This document shows positions 1 to 7,263 of a stretch of DNA of 8,993 nucleotides, in pieces (position 1 is the first letter of the stretch; the number at the start of each line of letters is the position of its first letter). Where the stretch lies: NCBI GenBank assembly GCA_030834835.1, contig JAUQXD010001372.1:1-8993 (forward strand). Reading direction: 5' to 3'. This DNA is from Thermoflexales bacterium (lineage in GTDB: Bacteria > Chloroflexota > Anaerolineae > Fen-1058). The position numbers and the translations under genes were made by a program. Below the pieces are notes generated by a model. The model was not told the origin of the DNA, searched no databases, and saw only the letters and a program-made list of their open reading frames with translations.

Positions 1-731
1 GGAAGGAGTCGAAGGAGCCTCTCAGCACCTTCACGCGAAATAACGTAACCAGACAGATTCCAGAGCCCACGAGCTGGGCGAAACACATTACTTGAAAGGA
101 ATGTCTTCGGCGTGCCGTGTTTCACCTCCGTGTAGGACAAATAGAGAATGTCAAAGTTACTTTTACTGTCGCCTTCGGCCTCGATTTCCCCCCACGCCTG
201 GTCCAGATGTCGAACAAACCGAGGTCGAAACCACACATCGTCCTCAAGGACGAGTACATACTCATAATTGCCCGCAGCGACCTTTCGCCAAATGTCGATG
301 TGAGAGCGAGCAACTGCAATCTCAGGTCGGCTCATTTGGATTTGTGAATTGAGTTCTAGCTGGGTGGGAAGTGTCAGCGGCTGGGGTTCTACGAAGAGCT
401 GCTCTCCGAGTGTATAAATCGGATCGATGTCGGCGTCTTTCAATGGTTCCTGAATGAAGTCTTTAGCATCGACGGCGGCATAACGCTCAGTAAGATTTCG
501 GAGTTCGGCTCCTGACCAATCCAATACGTGTCTTAGCTCCAGCTCCATCTCCGCCCAACGAGCCGGTTGACGACTTAGATTGATGACATAGATGCGCTCT
601 ATTCTCGGCTGCTCTTTGGTATTCAAAGGCCCGAATGCCTGAGATCTTTTCTTTGGCAGCAACCTCCGAAATTTTATCGCCATGCGAAACAAGAACTTCG
701 AAGGTGCCTTCCAAGGATTGGCGAGATTCAT
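1..731 (-). CDS. Glycosyltransferase family 25 protein, partial (3' end beyond window)
   Basis: Probable glycosyltransferase of the GT25 / lipooligosaccharide-biosynthesis type, which transfers a sugar from a nucleotide-sugar donor to a cell-surface glycan in the cytosol; donor and acceptor are unknown. Reading the minus strand gives 243 uninterrupted codons to the window edge. The family pattern is clear: an N-terminal IYVINLSR strand (residues 47-54), an ARSH motif followed by IW (141-146), a LEDDV acidic motif at 162-166 (E163, D164, D165; the expected metal and nucleotide-sugar site), DILYL (194-198), and a C-terminal GYVISREGAERLL segment (228-240). The ATG at 731 is chosen because GAGGAG lies 5 bases upstream. 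An overlapping 82-codon frame starting at 735 is only a shadow. The family is usually about 200-260 residues long, so little should be missing. It follows GT32 by 28 bases, which suggests one operon. Base composition is lower in GC than the centre of the window. Confidence 0.88.
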   Translation of the reverse strand, partial: MNLANPWKAPSKFLFRMAIKFRRLLPKKRSQAFGPLNTKEQPRIERIYVINLSRQPARWAEMELELRHVLDWSGAELRNLTERYAAVDAKDFIQEPLKDADIDPIYTLGEQLFVEPQPLTLPTQLELNSQIQMSRPEIAVARSHIDIWRKVAAGNYEYVLVLEDDVWFRPRFVRHLDQAWGEIEAEGDSKSNFDILYLSYTEVKHGTPKTFLSSNVFRPARGLWNLSGYVISREGAERLLRLL

Positions 732-736
732 TCATT

Positions 737-742
737 CTCCTC
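737..742 (-). promoter_or_regulatory. Shine-Dalgarno deciding the GT25 start
   Basis: Minus-strand GAGGAG ends 5 bases before the ATG at 731..729. A second ATG at 735 in another frame sits only 1 base from it and opens an unrelated 82-codon frame, so spacing and the GT25 motifs both favour 731. Confidence 0.7.
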
Positions 743-759
743 TACATGTTCCTGGCATA

Positions 760-1590
760 TCATACTTGATAGCATAGACAGTTCGAAAGCCTCCAGTTCC
801 TTGGGTCGTTCCTATAGCTTAGATCCCACCTGTTTTTGGCGATGTTTTGCCAATCGCGCAGGACAAGAAGGGTCTGTTCGATCTCGCCGCTCTCAGTTGC
901 AGCGTCAAATATCGATTTGGTAAGATTCCCGGGGCCAGTCGTCGATTGGATTTCTGGCAGGCCGTTCGTTACATCTCTCTCAAGGGATAGAGTGGCTTGA
1001 GCGAGCGCGCGATCTATCAGAGGGTGCCCGCTGCCAGCAATAAGCGGGTTATTGTTAAAGTAGAAGATCCAGCTCTCGGTGTTTGCACCTGGCTTAGTAA
1101 AAAGCGATGGTGACACCATCATATTCGTCGCTATGTCATAACACAGGGGTTGAACTTTTAACCTACCATCGTTGAAGAGGTGTTGGATCTGAGCCCCATC
1201 GTACACATCATCAGCATCTACGTAGCAGCCACCCTCCACGAAGATATAGCAAAGTCGAAAGTAGTCTGACTGCATTGCCGGGTGATAGCACTTGTCGTAT
1301 GCATGTTTGTGCCGTAGGCCCAGTCTTCGACGAATAAATTCTCTTGCTTGGTGCTTGTCGAAAAGGAGTCTCTCAAATCCCTGCTCCTCTGTCTTTCTCC
1401 ATGTTTCGATGCACTCGCCCACATCTCCAGGTAGTCGATCCAGATCGTCCCAAAACTGCACAATCCTCTTCGGAAGGTTTTTGGAGAGTAAGGAGGATGC
1501 GACAGCGGAGCCGCTGGGTCGTTGTACAAGCCCCCGAACTAAACTTGAGCGCGCGCGGTGGCTTTCTTCTGTCGGATTATCTGTATTCAT
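760..1590 (-). CDS. GT32-type glycosyltransferase (DXD sugar-binding family)
   Basis: Predicted glycosyltransferase of the GT32 / capsular polysaccharide synthesis type, 276 residues. The fold-defining features are in the expected order: a LPKRIVQFW strand at 39-47 (family form: IPKxIHQxW), a PAMQSDYFR segment at 104-112 (family form: xxAxxSDxxR), then GGCYVDADDV at 120-129, where D125-A-D127 is the DXD metal and nucleotide-sugar motif. Further on are NNNPLIAGSGHPLID (179-193) and a TTGPGNLT turn (217-224), both typical of this family. It has no signal peptide or membrane segment and is probably cytosolic. The ATG at 1590 has only a weak AGG 6 bases upstream. The product is likely part of a surface glycan pathway together with the downstream GT25 gene. 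Donor and acceptor sugars cannot be read from the sequence. Confidence 0.87.
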   Translation of the reverse strand: MNTDNPTEESHRARSSLVRGLVQRPSGSAVASSLLSKNLPKRIVQFWDDLDRLPGDVGECIETWRKTEEQGFERLLFDKHQAREFIRRRLGLRHKHAYDKCYHPAMQSDYFRLCYIFVEGGCYVDADDVYDGAQIQHLFNDGRLKVQPLCYDIATNMMVSPSLFTKPGANTESWIFYFNNNPLIAGSGHPLIDRALAQATLSLERDVTNGLPEIQSTTGPGNLTKSIFDAATESGEIEQTLLVLRDWQNIAKNRWDLSYRNDPRNWRLSNCLCYQV

Positions 1591-1981
1591 GAATTACCTG
1601 TCACTACGATTGGCGCATCAGGACGGAAATAAAAGATCCCTTGTACATCGAATCCATTCACCTTCGGTAAGACCGTCAACACACTGGTGCGTGCGCGCAA
1701 GCGCCAGGCCCGAGCTGCACGCTGTGCGTTGGTCCCCGTTCCGCTTTGCCGAACCACTCCAGATCAGGAGGCCACAGCTCACACCGACAACGTGTTCTTC
1801 GCTTTGAAACAGCAGCCAGTGAAGCGCAAGTATCCATCGACGCAGGCGCAGTGGCGGGTGGGGGCCAGCGAAGCAAGTAGTGGAATCATCTCGGACACTA
1901 TGTTGAACCTCATTTCCAGTGTACTGTGAATGGCCGCACAAGGCAAAATCCAACTTCGCTCATGCGTCGGCCTGTATGCGC
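1591..1981. other. Gene-free gap upstream of the glycosyltransferase pair
   Basis: About 390 bases between the exported protein and GT32. It must hold the promoter of the glycosyltransferase operon. A minus-strand TTGACG at 1679..1674 could be a -35 box, but no good -10 lies at the right distance. A TTG-initiated 111-codon minus frame (1953..1618) is Cys- and Trp-rich, has no recognisable motif and is probably not a gene. No terminator with a U-run is visible. Confidence 0.5.
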
Positions 1982-1990
1982 TTAGCGCAT
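1976..1990. repeat. Perfect 6-bp hairpin with the stop codon in its loop
   Basis: ATGCGC (1976-1981) and GCGCAT (1985-1990) form a perfect inverted repeat. The three loop bases on the minus strand are TAA, the stop codon of the exported LTD/PLD/CAP gene. No T-run follows, so it is not a classical intrinsic terminator, though it might protect the mRNA 3' end. Confidence 0.5.
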
Positions 1991-4804
1991 CAACGACTGG
2001 CCCGGCACGTCTTCAGGCGCCTGGCTTGTCGTTGAAACCGTGAATGACCACGCAAACGTCTGTCCATTGGCGGTGATGGATACCTGGTAGGCCGCACCCG
2101 GTGTCAATGCGTTCTTGGGGATCAACACGATCGCATCCCGTGCATTCAAGACAGTGCGCCCGGTACTCTGTGTACTGCTGTCGGGATTGGTATACGTCGT
2201 TTCATCGAAGACGCAGTGTTCCAACAGAGTACCGCCTTGCATGAACGAATGCGCTGTGACATTTGGCGTCAGGTTGCCGGGGCCGATCTGCAAGATGATC
2301 GGTAAGCCACTCGGCGTGGCATACTCCGCACACGCGCTCAGCGGATCAGGCCACTCGCCGCCGCTGTACGAGTGTAGCCCGGTCGTCTGCCCGTCGCCGG
2401 GATACCGAATCGGGAACGCCACGCTCGGCGGGATCGCACCCAGTCCCCGGATCACATCCAACGAAGCCCCCATCTGCCAGCCGCCATCGGCCTCGCGATA
2501 ACTGCCGTAACCCACCTGCTGCAAAGCCGGATCGAGCACACCCACCGCGTGAAACGGCCCCTGCAGCCAAAAGCCGATCGCATACGCATCCGATGAGGTC
2601 GCACTGCTGCTGACGAAGGTATTTCCATTCTGGGCCGCCGCCAGACCTTCGGGCGAGTACCACGGATTGGCCGGGTCTTCAGAATGCCCGATGAAGTCGT
2701 TCTTGACCATGTAGCGTGAATGCTTCCAGTCGCCGTCGCTCCACGTCGGATTCTCGCTGACCGCCGGCAGGTTCGCCAGAAGGCGATAGGCGTTCACCTC
2801 AGCCAGCCAGCTGCTTGTCGGTGTAGGCGTGGGTGTCGGCGTTGGAGTTGGCGTCGGAGTCGGCGTGGGTGTGGGTGGCAGCCCGCGCTCAATCAACGGC
2901 AAATAGACGCAGTTAGGCGGTGGCGCGATCGTCCCGCCGCTGGCGACCCAGTCCGACCAGAAGACCTGCGACAGCGCGTCATAGGCCGCGCGCGACTGAA
3001 CCTGCACGGCCAGTTCGCGATTCTGCTTATTGGAGTTCTCACTGCCGTTGATGCTGCCCGTATGCACCCAGCCCTGTCCACAGCGTGAGACCAACACCAT
3101 TTTGTTATGGAGGCCGGTGCCGGTCGGGTTGCCTAACAGGCAGGACAGATTGAGTCCTTCGCTGGACGCAATACCGTTCACATACGCGCACGTAGCCGTG
3201 TTGCCGTTGGGATCGAGCGGATCATTGAAGGCCGAGTCCAGCAACAGATCGACCACGGCTCCGTGCCGCGCCGCCGCGATATAGGCTTCCAGCCGGGGAT
3301 TGGGATCGGTGATCGGCGAACTGGCCGTCGGCCCCCAGTATTTGTGCTCGTAGAGCTGCTCGACCAGCACCCGGCTGCCGCCGCCGGCATGCGCCACCAT
3401 TCTGATCAGCGCGTCCTGATCGCGTAGCGCGTTGTCCGGTGACTGCACGATCTCAAACGGGATGTCGCCTGAAATCACAATCGGCTGCGTGAACTGCACA
3501 GTGTAGCCCGTGCCGCCCGACGCGAAACCCACCGTGAAGGTCGGCGGTGGGGCGCCGTACTTCGGATCGGCGGATGTCCAGCGCTTGAGATCGCGATGAT
3601 GCGCGGGATCGATGTCGTGCTCGAACACGTCCAGCGTGTGGCTAATCGGGCCGCTGGCGTCCGTCCACAGCCAGATGCCACGATTACCCGACGTGCCGTC
3701 GGCTTTGTTATCGGCCGGCATCGAGGTGTAGTTCAGGTTCTCCGAGCCGGTCAATAGCCAGCGCTCATCGATGATCATGAACTTGGCGTGCTGATAGGCG
3801 TAGCGCGCGTGGATCGGCGGCGAAGCTGTCGCGTCCGAGATGATGAACCAGCACTGCCCGCCCGCGTTCTCGATCTGCTGGCACACCCACTTGTCCTGAT
3901 CGCCGATGCCGCCAACCGGCCCACCTTCCAGCAAGACCGTGACGCTCACGCCTGCCGCGGCGCGGGCTGCTAACGCCAAACCGAGATCAGCGTTGTCGAA
4001 AGTGTAACCCTCGTAGCGAAGGCTGGTCTGCGCCTGACTAATGGCTGAGCGGACGTTCTCAAAGATGTTGTCCGGTGCGATCAGGTAGGTGATGACGGCC
4101 GTCTGCGTGAACTTCGCGGTCTGGAAGTAGCGCTCAAAGTCCCAGCCGGGCCGCAGCACTTTCTTGCCGTTGAGGTTGTCGTCGGTAGCCTGTGCCCAGT
4201 CGTGATACGTGTTGGTGTCCGGCACCGGCAGCACCGTCACCTGATCGAGTTTGCGGTACAGGATTTGCCCGGTCGCGCCGATTGAGCCGGTCGTATAGGG
4301 GTTGATGGTCGCGCCGCTCCATTCGGTGCCCGTCAATGTGCCGCTGCCCCACACCACCGAATCGACGATGGCGCCTGTCTCATCTTTGAGGATCAGTTGA
4401 TCGCCGGCATCGGCCAGCGCCACCGTCCCGCTGCGTGCGAGATCAGGCACGCTCGGATCGGAATTTCCGCCGTATTCGAAGGCCGGCGGGTAGCCAAATT
4501 CCAGCGTGAAACTGATCGCGGTTTTGGCAATCCACCACTGCTCGCCGGGACTGATCACGCCGGTCAGCGTGATCGTACCTTCACCGTCGGTGGCAATCCA
4601 GTTAGTGAGGCTGATTGGTGATGCTGAAATGTTGGCCAACCGAAATGATTCTTCGGGCTGGTTGGGCAAATAGGTATTGTAGTAGACGGCCGAGATGAGG
4701 AAGGTCGAGGTGGTGGCGGCTGACCGCCTGATTTGAAGGAAAGCCAATACGACCAGGACGACGCTGAGGCCGATGGCGATGGATACCAGGAAGTGCCGAC
4801 GCAT
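1982..4804 (-). CDS. Exported lamin-tail / dual phospholipase D / CAP multidomain protein
   Basis: A 940-residue membrane-anchored extracellular protein. Numbering is from the ATG at 4804, chosen because GGAG lies 5 bases upstream and because the next residues form a basic start plus hydrophobic segment (RR at 2-3, hydrophobic 5-24). A TTG frame reaches 4882 but would bury this export signal. Domains in order: lamin-tail domain, about 36-154; PLD-like domain 1, about 239-360, with H339-x-K341 and D346 plus GSEN (353-356); PLD-like domain 2, about 463-600, with H566-x-K568, S573 where Asp is usual, then GS (583-584) and NRE (595-597); YLPLI at 634-638; a Thr-Pro linker, 645-663; CAP/SCP domain, about 665-789, with GHSE around 706-709 and FHAVG around 751-755; and a beta-rich C-terminal domain, about 845-925. 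PLD domains cleave phosphodiesters in nucleic acids or phospholipids, and lamin-tail domains often accompany secreted nucleases. An extracellular nuclease or phospholipase is therefore likely, but the substrate is unproven. Confidence 0.88.
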   Translation of the reverse strand: MRRHFLVSIAIGLSVVLVVLAFLQIRRSAATTSTFLISAVYYNTYLPNQPEESFRLANISASPISLTNWIATDGEGTITLTGVISPGEQWWIAKTAISFTLEFGYPPAFEYGGNSDPSVPDLARSGTVALADAGDQLILKDETGAIVDSVVWGSGTLTGTEWSGATINPYTTGSIGATGQILYRKLDQVTVLPVPDTNTYHDWAQATDDNLNGKKVLRPGWDFERYFQTAKFTQTAVITYLIAPDNIFENVRSAISQAQTSLRYEGYTFDNADLGLALAARAAAGVSVTVLLEGGPVGGIGDQDKWVCQQIENAGGQCWFIISDATASPPIHARYAYQHAKFMIIDERWLLTGSENLNYTSMPADNKADGTSGNRGIWLWTDASGPISHTLDVFEHDIDPAHHRDLKRWTSADPKYGAPPPTFTVGFASGGTGYTVQFTQPIVISGDIPFEIVQSPDNALRDQDALIRMVAHAGGGSRVLVEQLYEHKYWGPTASSPITDPNPRLEAYIAAARHGAVVDLLLDSAFNDPLDPNGNTATCAYVNGIASSEGLNLSCLLGNPTGTGLHNKMVLVSRCGQGWVHTGSINGSENSNKQNRELAVQVQSRAAYDALSQVFWSDWVASGGTIAPPPNCVYLPLIERGLPPTPTPTPTPTPTPTPTPTPTSSWLAEVNAYRLLANLPAVSENPTWSDGDWKHSRYMVKNDFIGHSEDPANPWYSPEGLAAAQNGNTFVSSSATSSDAYAIGFWLQGPFHAVGVLDPALQQVGYGSYREADGGWQMGASLDVIRGLGAIPPSVAFPIRYPGDGQTTGLHSYSGGEWPDPLSACAEYATPSGLPIILQIGPGNLTPNVTAHSFMQGGTLLEHCVFDETTYTNPDSSTQSTGRTVLNARDAIVLIPKNALTPGAAYQVSITANGQTFAWSFTVSTTSQAPEDVPGQSLMR
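2816..2878 (-). repeat. Hexanucleotide repeat encoding a Thr-Pro linker
   Basis: A tandem 6-base period (minus-strand ACN-CCN units, with variation at third positions) encodes nine Thr-Pro pairs plus flanking Pro and Thr residues. It forms a flexible, probably extended linker between the PLD part and the CAP domain. Such repeats are prone to length change by slippage. Third-position variation shows the repeat is kept at the protein level and is not a recent duplication. Confidence 0.85.
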
Positions 4805-4809
4805 GTTGT

Positions 4810-4813
4810 CTCC
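4810..4813 (-). promoter_or_regulatory. Shine-Dalgarno deciding the start of the exported protein
   Basis: Minus-strand GGAG is separated by ACAAC (5 bases) from the ATG at 4804..4802. The alternative upstream initiator at 4882 is TTG and has no comparable site, so 4804 is the better start. Confidence 0.65.
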
Positions 4814-4889
4814 GTTCTGGTGGGTGATCAGCCACGCCTGATTGACGGTCCCCAATATAGGAGCAAGCTGGTTCACCGTCAATGGGCGC

Positions 4890-5153
4890 TTAGTTTAGGG
4901 TCACGTCACCACCCGGCCCTTGGATCTGATCGGAGGCCAGTAGGATCTGCGCGCTCACCACTGGCGGCAGGTCGGCGACCAACTGGCGGAGTCGCTGGCG
5001 ATAACGAGCCTGCACCGCTCGCAACTCGATGGCCTCTCGCTCATCCGCGCCTGTCACGAGCACGTCAATGGTCTCGATGAGGCGGACCATCGCGCGGCCT
5101 TGCTGAATCGCGGCGGCATTTGGATCGTCGGGAGGAACTGACTGAATCGGCAT
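4890..5153 (-). CDS. Hypothetical protein, 87 residues, predicted helical
   Basis: I do not recognise this protein. After a Pro-rich start (residues 1-12) it is mostly helix-forming and rich in Arg, Glu, Ala and Leu, especially 34-60, where charged residues alternate with Leu and Ala as in an amphipathic helix or short coiled coil. It has no signal peptide or membrane segment. The ATG at 5153 lacks an obvious Shine-Dalgarno. A minus-strand TATACT at 5184..5179 could be a -10 box giving a short leader, without a convincing -35. An alternative start is the ATG at 5090 (Met22), with AGG about 9 bases upstream. It ends 85 bases before the exported LTD/PLD/CAP gene, so the two may share a transcript. 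The reading frame is clean and codon use resembles the neighbours, but whether it is expressed is uncertain. Confidence 0.55.
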   Translation of the reverse strand: MPIQSVPPDDPNAAAIQQGRAMVRLIETIDVLVTGADEREAIELRAVQARYRQRLRQLVADLPPVVSAQILLASDQIQGPGGDVTLN

Positions 5154-5281
5154 AGGCGGTTTACGCAGCTTGTCGATGAGTATAAGCCTGTCGGAGCGAC
5201 GCGCCCGCGCTTCTCAGCGGAGTCTTTCGTCATGCAGTAGGCACCGGCGGCAAGACCTTTTGATGCACCGCGGCCGCAACA

Positions 5282-6118
5282 TCAAATCCAAACCGCTGTT
5301 CCCGTCACCACGATCCCGCCGCTGATCGGAATGTCCACGACCAATCGACTCGGCCGGCCTATCGCTTCTCCCTGTCGGATGACGATCGTGGCCGGCACAG
5401 ATGTAAGGCCCGCCGCTCGAAGATACCCGCCCAAAGCGGCGGCTGCGGCACCGGTGGCCGGGTCTTCCACCACGGCCCCCACAGGGAAGGGATTGCGTGA
5501 ATGGAACACGGTGACACTCTCCCGCCAGATGAGCTGCAACGTAGTCAGCCCGTCGCGCAACATGAGCACTTTGAGTGTCTCAAAATCATAGTCGAGGCGC
5601 GCCAGCCGCTCGGCCGTGGCCACGGCCAGCACTAGGTGCCAGGCTCCAGCATAGGCTTTGGCCGGGGGAATCGCCCCATCAAGGTCGGTCCGGTTCCACC
5701 GCAATGCGGACAGGGCCTCATCGATGAGCGCGTCAGACGCGGGTAACTGCTTTGGCTCGACCGACGTCAGTGAAGCCTCGCGCTGCCCGCCCCGCGTGCG
5801 GACGGCCACCTGTACCTCGCCGACGATCGTCGCCAACCGGTACAGCCCGTCGCCTTCTGCCTCGCCCAGCGCCACACCCGTCGCAATCGTGGCATGGCCG
5901 CAGAACGGGACCTCGGCCACCGGGCTGTAGTACCGGATGATACGCTCAAAGCCGCTCGCCGGCACCACAAAGGCCGTCTCCGAGAAGCCCACTTCGGCGG
6001 CGATTCGCTGCATGGTGGCTGGCTCAGGCAGCGCCTCGCCGATCCAGACGCCGGCGGGATTGCCGCCGTCAGGGGTTGTCGTAAACGCAGCCAGCCGGCT
6101 GAGTGATGATGTGGTCAT
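5282..6118 (-). CDS. PhzF family isomerase/epimerase-like protein
   Basis: A 278-residue member of the PhzF / diaminopimelate-epimerase-fold superfamily. Recognisable features, numbered from the ATG at 6118, are: AAFTTTPDGGNPAGV (10-24), the family signature at the N-terminus; FSETAFV (45-51) with E47 as the predicted catalytic acid/base; YSPVAEVPFCGHATIATG (64-81), with CGH at 73-75; and EDPATGAAAAALGGYL (218-233), the second glycine-rich signature. Length is normal for the family (about 260-300). Members act as cytosolic isomerases on small molecules, but most, this one included, have no assigned substrate. The start at 6118 is preferred because GAGGAG lies 9 bases upstream; a TTG frame would add 11 residues. 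Neighbours do not form a phenazine or other obvious pathway, so it should not be called a phenazine gene. Confidence 0.9.
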   Translation of the reverse strand: MTTSSLSRLAAFTTTPDGGNPAGVWIGEALPEPATMQRIAAEVGFSETAFVVPASGFERIIRYYSPVAEVPFCGHATIATGVALGEAEGDGLYRLATIVGEVQVAVRTRGGQREASLTSVEPKQLPASDALIDEALSALRWNRTDLDGAIPPAKAYAGAWHLVLAVATAERLARLDYDFETLKVLMLRDGLTTLQLIWRESVTVFHSRNPFPVGAVVEDPATGAAAAALGGYLRAAGLTSVPATIVIRQGEAIGRPSRLVVDIPISGGIVVTGTAVWI

Positions 6119-6127
6119 CGTGTGTGG

Positions 6128-6133
6128 CTCCTC
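6128..6133 (-). promoter_or_regulatory. Shine-Dalgarno deciding the PhzF-family start
   Basis: Minus-strand GAGGAG lies 9 bases before the ATG at 6118..6116. It would fall inside the coding sequence if the upstream TTG at 6151 were used, which argues for the shorter 278-residue form. Confidence 0.65.
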
Positions 6134-6255
6134 TGTCAGCGTGCAGTACAAAAGGCCTTATCAGCCGCGTTTGCTGACGACCCCATCCGTATATTCGATG
6201 TCCATTCACTGCCCGTCCCCGGCCACCTGTCGCGTTGGGCGCGCCGGGTGTTTCT

Positions 6256-7023
6256 TCAAGACCTCAAATCTTTGCGCGCCTCAATGAGATACTTTCTGGC
6301 TAGAAAGGCCAAATCTTCGCCGCTGTCGAGTCGGCGTTGAAGCGCGAGCAGGTGCCTTGCATGTGTTTCTACCGAGAATCCGGCTACGAGCCAGGGAACG
6401 GCTTTCAAGTAGTAAACGATCGCACCCACATCTGTAAACGATAACTGACCGGACCACTCTTGTGTATTGGTGATGGTCAACCCTGCCGCCTTTAATTGGG
6501 GCACATACTTCTCCGCGGTTGAATCTGGCCACTGGGGTTTAGCGTCAAAGGCCGCCAGTAAGTCATACGCCCACAGTCCGTGGATTTGCTGGGTCAGAAA
6601 TGTGCCGCCCGGCGCGAGAATCCGGGCCACGTCCCTGGCGTTGAAGCCCGAATGACGATTCAAGACAAGATCAAATTCATTATCTGCAAAAGGCATTGGG
6701 TCAACGTCGGTGAGTGGAACATCGACAACTTGAACGCCAAAAGGGGACAGGCGCTCCGTAGCTAACTTGACGTTGGGTGGATAATCTTCTGTTACCGCGA
6801 CCTTCTTCGGCCAGTATTCCTGAAGTTTCAATAATCGCTCGCCGCCGCCTGTGCCCAGGTCAACGACGGCTGAAGCCTGGCGCATCAGTTGAGCGGCGCG
6901 CGACGTATAGGACCAGGGGGCCTGTTCTTCGATCATTCGGCCATTCAGATAGGAAAAATCCCATCCAGTGAAGGGCTGTTCCTCTTCTTGTTTCCAGATT
7001 TCAATAAGGTCAGTTGTATTCAT
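6256..7023 (-). CDS. Class I SAM-dependent methyltransferase
   Basis: A 255-residue methyltransferase-domain protein. Motif I, the S-adenosylmethionine-binding loop, is VVDLGTGGGERLL at 53-65. An acidic residue at the end of the second strand follows (VTED, 77-80), then PFADNEFDLVLNRH (111-124) as motif IV and a RILAPGGTFLTQQ strand (134-146) as the post-motif. The N-terminal 40 residues (IWKQEEEQPFTGWDFSYL region) are an extra cap that could help select the substrate, and the C-terminal 60 residues are helical. Substrate is unknown: a small molecule is more likely than RNA, because no RNA-binding domain is visible. The ATG at 7023 has AGAGG about 10 bases upstream. It stands alone between gaps on both sides, so the context gives no pathway. 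Confidence 0.88.
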   Translation of the reverse strand: MNTTDLIEIWKQEEEQPFTGWDFSYLNGRMIEEQAPWSYTSRAAQLMRQASAVVDLGTGGGERLLKLQEYWPKKVAVTEDYPPNVKLATERLSPFGVQVVDVPLTDVDPMPFADNEFDLVLNRHSGFNARDVARILAPGGTFLTQQIHGLWAYDLLAAFDAKPQWPDSTAEKYVPQLKAAGLTITNTQEWSGQLSFTDVGAIVYYLKAVPWLVAGFSVETHARHLLALQRRLDSGEDLAFLARKYLIEARKDLRS

Positions 7024-7044
7024 AGGTTGATTGCCTCTAGCCGG

Positions 7045-7069
7045 CGGCCGACGCCCTCAGCATCGGCCG
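7045..7069 (-). promoter_or_regulatory. Leader hairpin next to the methyltransferase ribosome binding site
   Basis: CGGCCGA (7045-7051) and TCGGCCG (7063-7069) pair over 7 bp with an 11-base loop. In the mRNA the stem ends just upstream of AGAGG (7038..7034), so it could affect ribosome access. No U-run follows. Confidence 0.35.
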
Positions 7070-7163
7070 TGGCGCCCACCTTTGAGCCCGGCCTGCGTCC
7101 ACACGCGCAGCGGTCCGCATGTCTGTTTCAGCGTCCGTTGACAGCCACCACCCGAATCGACTT

Positions 7164-7175
7164 TTGTAGCTACAA
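7164..7175. promoter_or_regulatory. Perfect 12-base palindrome, possible operator
   Basis: TTGTAGCTACAA is fully self-complementary, AT-richer than its surroundings and located about 140-150 bases upstream of the methyltransferase start. Size and symmetry fit a dimeric helix-turn-helix repressor site, but no regulator gene is in the window. Confidence 0.3.
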
Positions 7176-7263
7176 CACGTTACGACGAGCCTGCTGCAGG
7201 AAGGGTGTAGCCTTTGTCACCGAAAACACGACAATCGCTCAATCTTCGCGGCGGATTTCCTGA

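Larger units (their letters stand above)
7024..7263. other. Gap with palindromes upstream of the methyltransferase
   Basis: A 240-base region with no credible gene. It contains a perfect 12-base palindrome at 7164-7175 and a 7-bp hairpin at 7045-7069, close to the methyltransferase start. It probably carries the leader and promoter of that gene, but no clear -35/-10 pair was found. Confidence 0.5.

Noticed and set aside
487..735. An 82-codon minus-strand frame just downstream of the GT32 gene, at first suggesting a frameshifted or broken gene
   Set aside because: The adjacent minus frame from 731 gives 243 uninterrupted codons with clear GT25 motifs and a well-spaced ribosome site, so the gene is intact as far as the window edge and this frame is a shadow.
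1292..1807. 171-codon plus-strand frame
   Set aside because: It lies largely antisense to the well-supported GT32 gene and its product is rich in Ser, Arg and Pro, as expected of a shadow frame.
1618..1953. 111-codon minus-strand frame in the gap before GT32
   Set aside because: It starts with TTG, has no ribosome site or recognisable motif, and has an odd Cys/Trp/Ser-rich composition.
2816..2878. Short tandem repeat considered as a CRISPR or minisatellite
   Set aside because: The period is 6 bases, has no spacers, stays in frame and encodes a Thr-Pro protein linker.
4805..4882. TTG-initiated 26-residue extension of the exported protein
   Set aside because: It lacks a ribosome site and would place the membrane-anchor signal internally; the ATG at 4804 has a good Shine-Dalgarno.
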